Source: Amblyornis subalaris
Lineage: Eukaryota; Chordata; Aves; Passeriformes; Ptilonorhynchidae
Length of the DNA stretch: 64,000 bases
Assembly (NCBI GenBank): GCA_018881555.1
Contig: JACAXG010000024.1
Coordinates: 8,207,729-8,271,728 of the forward strand
Direction of reading: 5' to 3'
The position numbers and the translations under genes are program-made. Positions 23,387 through 36,340 of the stretch are shown here, in pieces. The notes under the pieces are model-generated. The model was given only the letters and a program-made list of their open reading frames with translations, searched no databases and had not been told where the DNA came from. Numbering within the stretch: position 1 is the first letter of the stretch; the number at the start of each line of letters is the position of its first letter.

Positions 23387-26094
23387 AAGATTTATGATAT
23401 TTACTAACACATGGCCATATCCTTAGCACTTCAGGCTGGCACAGCTCTGTTGGTACATAGCCAACACATCCCAGGTGGAAACTCAGCCTTCAAAACTTTT
23501 ACTCCAAGGACAGTCATTAGCAATTTAAAGAAGGTTTTGTTTCCTTGCTCTGTCTTTTGGTGGTGGTGGGGGAGTGTCTATTTTTTTATAAAGGGAATGC
23601 CCTCATTTTATGTATTTTTGTATGAAACAAGGTATGTATGTGATATTTTAGCCTTTGGTTACTTTATTTTTGTTGTTTAAGCTTATAACAGGAGAGTATT
23701 TTAATTGCAAAAATATACAGACTTGTTCAAATTACAAAATCTTTCATTATATCTCATGTTTTAATTTTTCTTTAGACCCTAATGCATTCATAGAAACAAG
23801 ATGGGTTATGACCAGTAAATGGAATGATTACTGATACAATGTTTTATCTTCAATAATCATTGCCTGGTTCTGTCTTACTATGAGGACTTCAAACTCTTTC
23901 TACCATGGAATAGTCAGTATTCTTAGATATGTCTTTTCAGTTTTGATTATTTCCAAACCAATAACAGCATTTTCATAGAATATTTTTACATGGGACAGTG
24001 ATAAATATTCATTTGCTTGTTGGAAGGCTGAGGGACAGAAAGTCTCACAAAAAAAATTTATGCTCATCTGGAATACCTGTGTGATAAAAAAAGAACTATA
24101 TATTTTTCACCTCTGTTGTATTTTTTGTCATTTGTCCAGGAACAAAAAACCCAGAGCAGTTTCAGCTGAGTTTTTCTCCAGGAGGAGATTTACTAGATGC
24201 GTACCTAGTTTCTGCAACATCTAAACCAGAGATATTCTTTCAAGTTAGTTCTCTACAGAATTCTAAATCAACTGAGGAATAAACAGGGATGAGTGTGCAT
24301 GTACATGGGTGAATGTTTAGAGGATTTTTATATCTTTTCATCGACTTTTCCTAAAAACCAGTCATTCTACAAGTACATTATAAATTTAAAGAAGCAATTT
24401 CAAAGACACTGTTTCATTGCATTTTCTGCTGTCCAGCTAAGATATTGACTTAAAACAAATGTCAATGAAAAGAAAGTCGCACTACTGAAAAAGTGTAATA
24501 CCTCAAAAATTAAAAGCTCTGGCTTTTTTGTTAAGGTTCATTGTGTTCAACTGAGAAAAATTAAAAAAAAACAACACAAAACCAAAGCCCAGCATGACCG
24601 GTTTTTCGCCTTAGTTGTGACAGGCTGAAGTGCTGCAGAGCCATGTGCTGTAATTCCTTCCCAGCCATGCTTGGAGTGCACTGTGNCTGTCATTAGGCAC
24701 TTTATGCTGCTCCAGCTGCTTATCATAGCAGGGAGATCAGAGCAGGAAGAAGCACTTCCTGTGCTGCCCACAGGCTGGGCTTAGAATATCCTGCAAAGAC
24801 ATGAGGCAAGTGCTGAGCCATCCCTGGAAGGCAGCCACACCTGGGAGCTGAATAGAGAGGAGAGAGGAAGAGCTGGCATTCCCATTTCAGCTTCAGTGCC
24901 AAGACAGCATATCTACTTCAGTTTTCTCTGACTGTTACAGAACACGAAAAGGTAAAAATTATCCTTTTAAAATGTACTTACCCAGACAATAAGTTTGGCC
25001 AAGGCTTGATCTCAGTTCTTGGTGATGTTGTAAATTCTGGGTTTATAAGCAACCANTAAGACAAAATGTGCGGAGCCATTGTCCTCTTCAGCAAAATAAA
25101 TGCTATCCAAGTCTGAGCCGTTTTCAGTTGCACAGGTGAAGCTACATTTTCCAGTGAAACACACAGCAGAGGAGCTTCCAGCCAAGTATAAAGTTCACCT
25201 GAACTTGCCTAGGCAGAGTTTCCTGTAGTACCATCAAATCTGAACCAGAATACTTTGAGGTACTTGTGGTATTTCTACCCACTAGACACAGTAGACATAG
25301 GGAATTNTTGGAGCTAGAATTATGAAGCCAGATCCAGCACTGTTCTTTTGTAGTTACTTGACCAGTGCAGAATAAATATTGCAGCCATTTTTATTTGGTG
25401 CTGTTTTCTGTCAGTCTCTCACAACAAAAAACATGCACAGAGATGAAAAATTGATTTCTTTCAGTTGTTTGGAAACCACAAACCATTATACATTTGTCTC
25501 TGTCTCCCAAATAGCCAAAATTCAGAGTCCCAGGTTTATTTCTATTTGACTCAAATATTGATATCATAAGGAATGTGTATTTCTTTTGAGGAATTTTGTT
25601 TATTCATAAAAATTCATCTAGAAGTCTGACAGGAACAATAGTTGACTATTTCTTTGATCNGGAAGAACATCAAATGTGCTTCTCCATGTATTCTCATGCT
25701 CTTATCAATACCTCCCCAGGCCTCCTGCTGACTTTCATAGGCTATTTTATATAGACTCTGCTATAAAATATCTAAACATTTTCTGCAATCCACCCAATCT
25801 GTCTTCAGCAGAGCTTCTACTACACATAACTCTACCACAGTGTGACAGGACCTTTCACCCCTGATACAGCAAAAGCTTATCTGTTTTCCCCCCATGGCTC
25901 AGTCAAGCTGAAATAGTTTGCTTTATGGTGAATTATGTCGGCTTGAAAACATCCTTAGCTAGCAATAAACATCCTCTGCAAACAGATGTAAAAGGATAAG
26001 CTAAAATTCATGACTGACAAACACAGCACTTTTACCATCTATGAAAGACTAGTATCATTTTCATAAAATCAGAAATCTCTTACACACTGTCTGA

Positions 26095-26490
26095 GTGTGT
26101 GGAGGGTTCTACCCAAAGTCAAGACATNGATCCAGGTTACTCTTCTAGAAGTTGAGTGGAAAGGAGACTTCTGTACACCACTATCATTCATCAGTAAGTT
26201 ACATTGGCTCCTAATCTATACTATTTCTTCACTAGCTGTAATATAGGTACCTTTATTATCATGCACTGTCTTATGAACCTACTAGTAGTGTTTCTTTTGT
26301 TTATCTTGTGTAGTGAGAAGTCTGTTTAAAGTCTTATGCCTGTTTTTATTGTGTCTATTCAATAAATAATTCATTTNGTAATAGACCTGATCAGTCACGA
26401 TTAAGAACTAGCAAGCGAGAGTGATTTTGGGGTGCTGGTCACCTCAATAAAGCTGCTGCCTACTGCCAGAAATCTGAGCAAAGGCAGAAG
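26095..26490 (+). repeat. Old LTR-like repeat, copy B
   Basis: Aligns by eye with 5048-5440, sharing an ordered set of short blocks that ends in 'aataaataattcattt' (AATAAA at 26361-26366). It is probably the same decayed LTR family in the same orientation. Divergence between the copies is high, the borders are approximate, and no flanking duplication was seen. Confidence 0.45.
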
Positions 26491-27033
26491 CCTGGTTTAA
26501 ACTCTCTCTCCCATTCGTAACACACGGAGAAGGAAACATTTTTCTTTCATTTTGCTTCTTATTATATCCATTTACTTTGATTAGATTTGCTAAAATCTTC
26601 ACATCAGATTCACCTAATGGCAACTATTAACTTCTCTCTGATTTATTTCATAATTCTAATGAAATACTTGTGTATATTATAGCATAGACACTAAGGAAAA
26701 ACTTCCCTACTGTGCCATCCCACTGAAGAACTGAAAATAAATTACTTCATATTTTTGCACACAGGTTATTTACTTCCGTGCAGAAAGGGTCTTACGTCCA
26801 TGAATCAATAGAAGTCTCAGTCAGCCCTTCAAAATTTAACCAGCTAATCAGTAGCGCTGAAGACCATTAAGTAATGACCAACATTTTTCAGAGTTCAGCA
26901 GCTACAACTAATATGATATTTAGCATAATTTTTTCAAAAGAAATAATTTGAAAAGAAATATTTTTGAACCCCCACCCATCTGTGGGCATTGAAGTTATTT
27001 AGAACATCCTAGCTGAACAATGCCACGGACATC
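26491..27033. other. No feature seen
   Basis: AT-rich, nothing recognised. Confidence 0.45.
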
Positions 27034-27595
27034 TGTAGCGGTGTGAACTTCATGTACAAGCCACAACTGAAAGGAACAAGAAAGCAGTGTCTTTACAAAC
27101 TGTGGGCCTGTTTGTAGATAAAGCCAGATGCTCGAAAGGAATGAGGAGGATGTCTCTCTACAAACAAACTGTGGGCCTGTTCATAGATAAAGCCGGGTAC
27201 TGAAAGGTAAATTCAAGCAATGGGAGGAAACATAAATTCTAGGACAATTTCCCCTAATTGACAGACTGTTGCTCAACCAGGGCCATGTCAAATTCCTGAA
27301 CTTAGAGAAAAAGAATGGAGATACAAATAAACAAAGAAAAAGGGGGGTGCACATTAGAAGGGAATATGTATTAGGCGATTCGGGAAGTCTGTACCTCTCA
27401 AGTACCTCAGCCAATGGGGAAAGAGAGAGGGAAATGCGGCTGGGAAATTCAGATAAAAAGGAGGCTGCATCCTCCAGCAGTTTGAGAGACCCCATAGGAA
27501 ATGCCCATGGCCTTGCCCTTTATTCGAATAGTTATGGGACTCCTCTGTCTCCTTTTTGGACATAAACCTTTGGCGTCATAAGTTTTCCTGATACA
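27034..27595 (+). repeat. Probable solo LTR, family unassigned
   Basis: The block has LTR architecture. It starts near TGTAGCGGTGTG. A 69-bp-period direct repeat lies in the first third (27095-27139 and 27164-27207). A CCAAT box ('cagccaatgggg', about 27409) is followed by a TATA-like 'cagataaaaaggaggctgc' (about 27451), then 'gacataaacctttggcgtca' (about 27559) near the end as a weak poly(A) region. The end is taken near a CA at 27595. No target duplication was identified. The open frames here (27181-27495 -, 27269-27565 +) have no domain. It may be ERV1- or ERVK-type. Confidence 0.5.
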
Positions 27596-29275
27596 ACCAG
27601 TCAGAGACTTTACTTTTATCTAAGTTTAGGAAGTTGATAGTCCTACCTAATTCTTAGTTCTCCTTCTATACTTCATATTTCCACAGGAACATACTGAACA
27701 GGCACAGAAATCATGTAAGTCTTTGTATATAAAGAAATTAAGGGGAGAATAAGCTCTGAACTGGGGGTTCAGTTTAAGCCTGGGTTAAGAATTTGTGATG
27801 TTTCTCATGGGTGTTGAACCATCTTGACCCATCAAGTTTGCTTTTCTCCTTAAGTAGCTTTGGGCAACCTTTCATGAGTCTACTTAAAATCAGAAAATAT
27901 AACAAGGAACCAGAGTCAAAATTTCAGAGCTTCAGAGTTTAAGACATGTATTTAATGATAAGTTCCTTCTTGTTGACACAAACCAAATATTGGAACTCAG
28001 AAGCACAGGAGAATTTTTGCTCACCTTCAGGAGTCATGTTGTGGTATTGCNTATATCCTCTGGCCCTTTTCATGGGGAAACCATGAAACTAGTGTCCTTA
28101 AGCAGCACTGAAGTCAGTGTGTTTCAAATAAGGGTTGTGTATAAGAGGGTCTATCACCATCACTAACAAAGGACTTTGGGTTGGAACTTTGAAGGACACA
28201 AAAGGGGCTGTTTTACTTTTCTTTGGTCAGAACCAGGTGAACTCTAGTCCCTGACACTCTTTCCTGTATGAGGTAAAAATAAGTGACTGCTCTTCAACGA
28301 GATTTCCCACTACTATTTACCTAATTTGTGTCATCCTGTTAACAGGTTCAAGTCACTTGAATTCTCTGACTTCATATTTGCAGAGTCAACAAGCTCTCCT
28401 GCTCTTAGCACATCCTTCTATCCCTTGAACTTTCAGGATTTGCAACATGTTCAATCCTGCATTTAAAACACTGAAGCATGTAGTTGAAGACACTGCAATA
28501 TCTGTTCAAAGGTCCATGTCTAGCATCATTCCACTTGGCCAAGTTGATTTGATGACCATTTCTATCTGCAGAACTTCACATGCTCAGGAGCCACATGAAA
28601 TTCTCTGCTATTTAGTGTCACCTTTAAAAATAGTTCTATGACTGGCTTGATTTCTTAAATACAGTATATACTACAGATTTAAGGTGCTGTATCTTCTTAT
28701 GCCTGTTAGGACACAAAAAAATTAATTCCATTACCACACTGCTTCTTGAATATAACCACGCTAGGCTTATCAGTACTTTCTCTTCTCTCAAATATTAAGT
28801 GCTAAGGAGTGGGCCAACACTGGAAATCTGACTAGTCATGTATCATGGATTGCTCCTGAATGCCATTACCATCACAAGTGCTGTGTTAATTTCTTCCATT
28901 TCTGAAGTTTTCCTCATTACAGCCATGGATAATAATGAATGATAGATAGCTCACAGCACTTCTGTGAACTGCTTTGGAAGCATGATTAATGTGATCCATT
29001 CTTGGGTCTAGAAATGGAATGAAACATCTGGATGGAGTTGCAAATATCATTAGCATCGCTTGTCCTTTTGACCAGATCATAAAGACCTAACGTAAGGTAA
29101 ATCCATTTTTTATATCCTTTAAACAGTGCAGTTCCATTTCACATTCTTATTGGCAGTGGAAGGAGCCAAGTTCTACACTACTCTACTGCTGGACTGAGAA
29201 GCCAGACTATTTTCTGTCACTGGATTTGTCCTTCCAAATCAAGATACAGATATATTAGAAGTATGGAAAAGGTAC
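27596..29275. other. No feature seen
   Basis: No repeat or coding signature recognised. Confidence 0.45.
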
Positions 29276-29540
29276 AGGGCTCAGTATCAGGGCCAGATCC
29301 ATTTAATATTTTATTGATGATCTGGATGACAGGATCAAGTGCACCCTTAATAAATTTGCAGATGACACCATGGTAGGTGGGAGTCTTGATCTGCCAGAGG
29401 GCAGGAAGGCTCTGCAGAGGGATCTGGACAGGCTGGATCCATGGACTGAGGCCAGTGGACTGAGGGTCAGCAGGGCCAAGTGCTGGGTCCTGCCCTTGGG
29501 TCACAACAACTCAGGCAATGTCAAGGTTCAGGGCCAGTCT
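29276..29540 (+). mobile_element. CR1 LINE internal fragment
   Basis: Plus-strand CR1 sequence just upstream of the 3' end: 'ttattgatgatctggatgac', 'aaatttgcagatgacaccat', 'gctctgcagagggatctgga' and 'gggtcacaacaactcaggc' are all in consensus order. Both ends are truncated and the terminal 3' tail is missing. Confidence 0.9.
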
Positions 29541-32500
29541 CGGGTGTACTTGGTTTGCTTGTAAAGATACAGTAAAAATGTTTCAAATGTCAGCAGTCTG
29601 AGCTGTAAACAGGATTCCTTTTCCTCATGGGCTGCAGGATTCATCTAGGTTTGACAGAAAGGTTGGAAATAGGAAAAAAAATGGGAAAAAAGAAACAAAA
29701 TAAGAAGTGAGGCTTGCAGCCAGCTATATGGAAAGCAGATTTTTAGGGATGAAATATCAGATGACATCCAAGTTATAAAAAAATCCTGACACTTTGGAAT
29801 GCTCTTCTTATGACAATTTCTTTATCTTTACTGCTGCTATATGTGATTTTTGAAAGACTTCTGACATCTAATTTCTAAAGCTTTGTGCATAAACAATAAC
29901 TAGTGTGTTTAATCCCTTCAGGACAGGGACATTCTTTTGTGCATGCATAATAATTAGACCTAGCATAATTCAGAACCTCTAGATGCTGCACACGTGGGAT
30001 ACTGTGGCACTCAAAGCTAAATGCCTGGCATTTTTCCTTTAGTTTAATTTGAAAATATTACTCTTATTCTTTTCATACTGCCCAACAAAAGAATATGGTC
30101 TTCACAAGTGGAATTGTCCCTTTCTACCCACTGCAAAGCCTTACAGGTGTATTTCTCCTGAACACATACTACAAGCAAGCCTTTGGAACAAAGCATGACA
30201 TCGAATTAGCTCATCAAGAGAAACTCTGGCAGCTGTCCATGACACTGCTGAATGAGAGTACTTGTCAGAGCTAACACGCAGCCAGGCATCCATGGACAGA
30301 CAGGGAAGCACTTGCTAATTACCTCCCAAGTCTTCTCATTTACTTGATTGACCCTGGCACGGAGATACAGCACGTGAAACCTCTGCTCTGCGGAGACTTG
30401 GTGCTTGCACGTAGAGACATTAGCTCTTCCTGACAGGAAATTGCTTTTCTCCCTTAATGTTTCCACAAAGAAATGGTAAGATGCAGGAAATATTTCTGTG
30501 AATTTGGCATCAGATGTGCATAAAGNTTCAACAGTCCCCCGTAAGCAGGTAGGACTAGGTGAAAGTTGGCATGCACTTCAACTCTGAGCAGCCATAGCAG
30601 CACTCCTTGGCACTCCTCATAGGCAACACTGACTAGATTTTCCTGACAACCACACTTTGGGTGAATTGACAGAGACAGCTGTGAAGGAGGAAGAGATGTT
30701 TGCAATACAGCATTTCTTTCGGCCTTAGCAACAGAATTCATGTTTCAATAGCGAAAAGTTTCTGCCTAAATTTGTGGAATCAAGTAATCCTCAATGTTCT
30801 ATAAGCAATCAGAACTGTGAAATTCAAATTTATGTTCTTCAGCTTATTTATGTTAAATATGCTAAGAACAGCCTTTCTTCAGTGGAAAGAGACATCCCAC
30901 CTCCTGAAGCTTAACTGCCTTTTTCCATTGCATTGCATCAGGAAAGGAAATCCCATCACTTTCTGCCTGAGATAAGCACGTAATAAGCTCCCTAAATCTA
31001 ACAGATATCTCTACCTTTTAAGCTGATCTGGGAAGCATTTTTTATAGTCTAAAATATTCGGCTAAGGAAGAACATGAAGAAGTGCTGTGCCTGGGGACAC
31101 CCAGAAACTGATTGGCTTTAGACTCTATCTCTTCCTGCTCCACCTGCACCAGTGTGACCAACATTCCCCGGGACAGTGTGGGAGTGTGCAGCTGGCCAGG
31201 GAACAACCTGCCACTAAAAGGAAGAGCACCGGACACCTCAAGCCTTCAAACGTCTCACTCTTTCCTCCTGGTGGGACCCAAACGCCTTACAGCACAGAGT
31301 AAACTTGTCTACAAACAGTAAAGAAACTTTTACTTCTAACACACACAATCCCTCTAAAGTATCATTTGGGGAATTCTTTAGGCATTGTTAAAGAATGCCA
31401 CAAGCCCAGTTAAAATTTGCACATATATAAATTATCTTTAAGAGGAGACAGTGTCAAAATACGGGAAAACACACAACACCCTTCCAAGACTTCTGGAAAT
31501 ATCCGGGCCTTACCAGGATTTAAGTCTGACATATATATTTCTTATGTTTCATCTTGTCAGGATGAACTTGCTCAATTTTAGTAAATATATATTCATTGTC
31601 AGAGGCATGGTTGATTCAGATACAAGACATACTTTCCAGGAATTGCTGTACATAAAACACTGCATAATACACAAAAAGTGCAGTGCGTGANTGTCAAGAT
31701 ACATAGTCTGAAACTTAAGAAGTAATTGTTTGTAATTCAACTGGATAAAAAAAAGGATTATTTGAAGTGATCATAAATTGTTGTGAACTCATTAGATGGG
31801 TACCTGTTTAATACTTACAGGTATAACTTCTATCGGTTTTTTTTGCCAGAATAGCAGATCACATGATTTATAAAAACATTTGTTGAAAGTGTAATAATCA
31901 CTTCAGGCACTAATAAGTGCTTTACAAACCACAAAATAATTGAGACCATCTTCACAGTTTAAGCTACCCCAGCTAGTTGCATTGTCTCAGTTCACCATTG
32001 GTGGAACGGGAAGATCTCATGGAGACAACTGAAGTAGGCTTAATGCCTCAGCTAGTGTGCAGAAAGGCTGGCTACCTCACCCTGAGCTAGTGTGCAGAAA
32101 AGTGCATGTCATCATGACTCAGTCCAAACCAACACACTGTAACATTTAGAGAACCATCTTCAGAATAAAATTCCTGTTTCGCAGGTTTCCTTTCTCCCCG
32201 CCTCTGACCAAATGAGATTATTGTGTTTTGACTTGAGAGAAAAAGGCAACATATCATATACTTTCATTTTAACATAATTAGTACTTTGAGCCTTCGGCTT
32301 CTTTGGTTTGCTTTACAGCTTGAACACAACTTCTCCGTTACCAAATTAGAGATGGAGCTTCTTGCAGATGCAAATTACTTGATGACTTGGTAAGATACAT
32401 TTACTGTTTGTATTCTACAGAGACAGAAAAAAGTATTGAGTTAGTAAAAAAACCCCTACGAGACAAACTCCTGACCATATTGACACCCACTGATCTCTTC

Positions 32501-32759
32501 CTTTTACATGCTTGAGTCAGTAAGAACAAATTCCACTCAAGATCTTCCTGACAATAAAAATGTATTTTCTAAGTGGGATTTTCTCTAATTGGAGACTTGA
32601 TTTCCTTAACTCATGTATTTATTATATATATTGGTATGAGCATCAGGATATTTTGCAAAGGTGAAAAAGTATTTGTATTATATGACAGAGCATGTTACAG
32701 CAGAGTTCAGCCGGGTAATCTGTGGATAAAAATCTTTTTTCTAGAGGTAAATTGTTGAA
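29541..32759. other. No feature seen
   Basis: No recognisable repeat or exon. A GC-richer stretch at about 31080-31330 ends near 'cagtaaagaaacttttact', which could be an LTR end but is not supported further. Confidence 0.4.
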
Positions 32760-32862
32760 GATCACAGAATCACAGAGTGGTTTGGGTTGGAAAGACTTTA
32801 AAGCCCGTCTCATTTCAATCCCCTGCCATGGGCAGGAACACCTTCCACAGAGCTCCAAAGAT
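32760..32862 (-). mobile_element. CR1 LINE 3'-end fragment
   Basis: On the minus strand this is the CR1 3' end: 'atcacagaatcacagagtgg' (two terminal units), 'tttgggttggaaagac', and 'ccatgggcaggaacacctt'. It is about 100 bp and 5'-truncated. Confidence 0.9.
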
Positions 32863-35800
32863 TACCTGAATTGTCTTGAGTGTAGTTGACCCACTGAATG
32901 TTTGCTTAAGTAACTATAAGTCTAAAAAAACCTGCCACACCAAGTTCTTTATCTGGAGCTGCTGCTTGAGTCATTTGTTAGAGCAACCCACTTTATAAAA
33001 GCAGATCTTCTCTAAAGTGCAATGTCTTTTGCTCTCTGCTCACAGATTCTTTCTTATTTTGCCTGATATTAAAAGTATTAACTAATGTTCATTAATACTG
33101 AAATACTAACATAACTATACAATACAGCATAATCAATATGTCATTAAAACCAGTGAAATAAAATTCCTCTATTACCAAAATTGTAAACTTTTCAAACACC
33201 CATTTCGTTAGATATTTCTAAAATATCTTAAAAAAGTATTAAAGTATCTAAAGTATCTAAAAAAAAATCTAAAAAAATATTTCTAAAAAAAGTAAAAAGA
33301 CTCCCTCATTACTAGTTGCATTCAGTTTTTACCCATCCTCAGATTTGATTTTCCCCCTATACTTCTAGAGGTGTNCACACTAATTCAGGACTTAAAAACC
33401 TTGTTTCCAAATTCCAGCATAATTATTTAGAAATTACTTCTGAAAAGTCAGTTTATTTTTAGAAAGTTATCAGTTATCTTTTCCCAAAAGAATTAAGGAC
33501 TTAATCACTGCATCCTTTTTAAACTGTTCATGAATTCATCACTTCTCTAGAGAAGCAGATTTTTATACCCTCTGTTACTGCCTGTTGGGGTTTAATTTTC
33601 TCCTTAAGGCAGGCTGAAACCTGTTCTTTGTGGTTTCAAATAGGTCTTGCACAAGCCTCGAGCATCACCTGAAGTGGACAGCAAACGCGCACTTTCCCAG
33701 CAGCAGCAGCTCGGTGTGACACAAGGTCAGCTCCCAGCCCTGGCTCGCCTTGCTGAGCCCCTGCCGCCTCACTACACTGTTCTCTTCCACCAGATTTGTC
33801 CTCTCAGAGGACGCAGGTAATACTTAAGCAGACTTACAAGTTCACAGTTCTGAAATCCTGTGTCCAAGAGGTGGTGAACGTTTCTTTAGCGATTGCTACC
33901 TATGAATGCAAAGTCTGTAACACACAAAGGCTGAAGAGCACAGACACACAAAAGGTGAGACACAGGTAAGGTAACATGTCAAGGAATTTAGCAATATACT
34001 TGCATCAAGTAAGACTCCTGTGGAAAGAAATGCTGTGTCACTCCCTGGGACAGACTTCTCAGCAGATACTTGGCCTGTGCAAGCTCCTGATTATCTCTAC
34101 TCTCTGAGGTGACCACTCCCCTGGTTCAGTTTTGTCAGCAGAATCCCACGTCCTGAATGCAAAGCCCTCCCCAGCCTGGCAGGGNCTTCTTTCCTGCAAG
34201 GAGCTTGCCCCATTTCCTGTTAGCCAAGAGCTTAGCTATGTGAAACAATAGTTCCTACTTGGACTTCAGATTTGCTGAGCTGGTGAAGAGCTTGGAGTGG
34301 GTTCATAAGTGGTGAGGCGTTTCTGGGTACAATATAAGGATAGCTCAAGGAAAACAATGAAACATGGATTCTGTATAAGTGGCCTATAAAGCTCAGGAGT
34401 CTGTTATCGCAAAGGCTATGGTTCATATCTCACTCCTATTGAGATAATTATACTCTCAGGAACAGCACAGGAACAACCTGGGATAAAAGGCTCAGATGCA
34501 GAAGGCTCAGTGGTTTTGGCTGAAGAGGAGAGGGATCAGACTGGGCTGAAAACTCTTCATACAAGGTCAGATGTGTTTCTACACCTACAGTGCAAGGCCG
34601 AGCATCTCTGGCTTCCATTCGGTATAACCCGTGGCAATTAACTGATGAAAGTGGGGACAAGGGTGACAAGAGTCGTACAGAGAAAGGGGAAAGGCCGAAA
34701 GAAAACTAAACACATAGAACACCTCTAACTTCAAAATTGCATGACCTTAAGTATTCTGCTGTGCATTCAGAGATCTAACTCCAAAGAATTATTTCAGCTG
34801 AAAAAAGATCTTGTAACATTCTGTAGATAAAACTTTCAGTAACTTGTATGTTTAATCTTGGGAGCAAAATTAGGCCTGTGCTGAACACTAGGAAGTTCCA
34901 GAAGTAACTTTGAGTTATCTTTCAAGCTGGCCGATTTAACAGAGTTTATAATGCGAGGCCCCAAACTGCCATGTCCTAAGTCAGAATGCCTTGATGCAGT
35001 TAGGGAGACGATTAAGTAAAAATTGCAGAATTTTTTTTTGCATATAAACTGCCTGGATGGCCACTGACCCATAGGCATGCCCTCAGCAGAACAGCAGACT
35101 GCCAAAGATGGCAATATCCCAATTTAAGACTAAAGTAGGATTCAAATTTTTAAATTGCTTTATCTCTTCCTCAAAAAACTGCGTTTCATGCCCTGTGTCT
35201 TCAAGCTAGATATAACATTTATTTGCTACATATAGCTGTTATTAATCTTAATTTCTTATTATCAGTAAAGAAAGACATATGAAAAATGGGGGTACTTTGC
35301 ATGCTTGTAATGGGTTGAATAGAANATTCAAAGCTCCAGAATTACAAGATCTATTCCTGCAAAAGTTTATGCAAGTAGAGAGCTTGAAGCACACAAGTAA
35401 TGCTGGTCTCTTACAGGCTGTAAGTAGCCACACAGGTTTGGCAGGGTCAGGATTGTCAGGTACGTGTAGTGTAGGACTCAAACCTTAGACAGGCACTCAA
35501 ATGCATTTAACAAGCCCCTATTTGCTCACTTGCAAACTCATTTTCACCATTAGAGATTCACACCCCNCATGGTCTTACTAGCACACTCCGCAGGCTATAA
35601 CTATTAGCTACTACAAAAATAAATATAGTAAGGAAAATATAGCCTTGTATGAATAACTTGCATGACTTTCGTGTAGCAAAGCTGTTATTGACTAGTGCAA
35701 AAGACACACCCCACAACATTCAGCCAGTTAAATCTTTTTAATAAGTCTAAGGCTTTTATATTTAGTTTTCTGCTAAACAGAACACACATCCTAAGTTACA

Positions 35801-35920
35801 AAGATGAATCCAGCCCAGTCTCTGCTGCATAGCCTAACCATCTTGTTGATCAATATGCATGTTTTACATCAGGACATAAAATGCATTATTATATAAAAAA
35901 AGCACAGGAATCTATTGTTA
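32863..35920. other. No gene seen; A-rich tract
   Basis: The section at about 33220-33300 is low-complexity, A-rich and built from repeated 'tatctaaa'-like units. The rest shows no repeat or coding signature that I can name. Confidence 0.4.
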
Positions 35921-35924
35921 GAGC

Positions 35925-36340
35925 ACTGTGCAGCCTAAAAGCTCCCGGGGGAGACACATGGAGGTTGGCAGGGCCTTTGTGATCCACAGCTGAGCATGAC
36001 AGAACCTAAGTGAGGGAACAGGGTAAACGAGAGCCCAGGTCCAAAGGTGCACCCAGAGTCCAGAGGCAGGTTCAGGACTGGGCTGAGAGGGCAGCCTACA
36101 ACTCAGAGGCCAGAGGAACAACGGCCACAGCTAGACCAAAGCCAGAGACCACCACTCCTTCCCCAGGGCCTCAGGACTGAGCTTAAATAGACACCCCAGT
36201 CTCGGGTGGGGGGAAAAGGGGGCCCCAGGTGGGGGTGATCAGAGCCATTAAGGCTTTTTAGAGCCCTCAGGGCCCTAACACCCATTACCCCTTTGTAAGA
36301 CACAGTTTGGTGTGTAATTGAGTTCAGTGAGAGCATGCAT
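35925..36340 (-). repeat. GC-rich block with antisense promoter-like layout
   Basis: This block is markedly GC-rich against AT-rich neighbours. Read on the minus strand, a G/C-rich segment is followed by 'ctatttaagctcag' (complement of about 36177-36190), a TATA-like box of the kind seen in LTRs. I do not recognise the family and found no flanking duplication. It could be an LTR, a short gene-less CpG-poor regulatory element, or unique DNA. Confidence 0.25.

Larger units (their letters stand above)
20137..26094. other. No gene seen; small motifs only
   Basis: No coding domain recognised. The region holds a CA-rich microsatellite (about 21820-21851), a CRE-like site with a TATA box (21925-21975), a perfect 11-bp hairpin (23358-23386), and GC-richer blocks (about 20940-21190, 22660-22900, 24590-24870) without recognisable identity. 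Confidence 0.4.
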
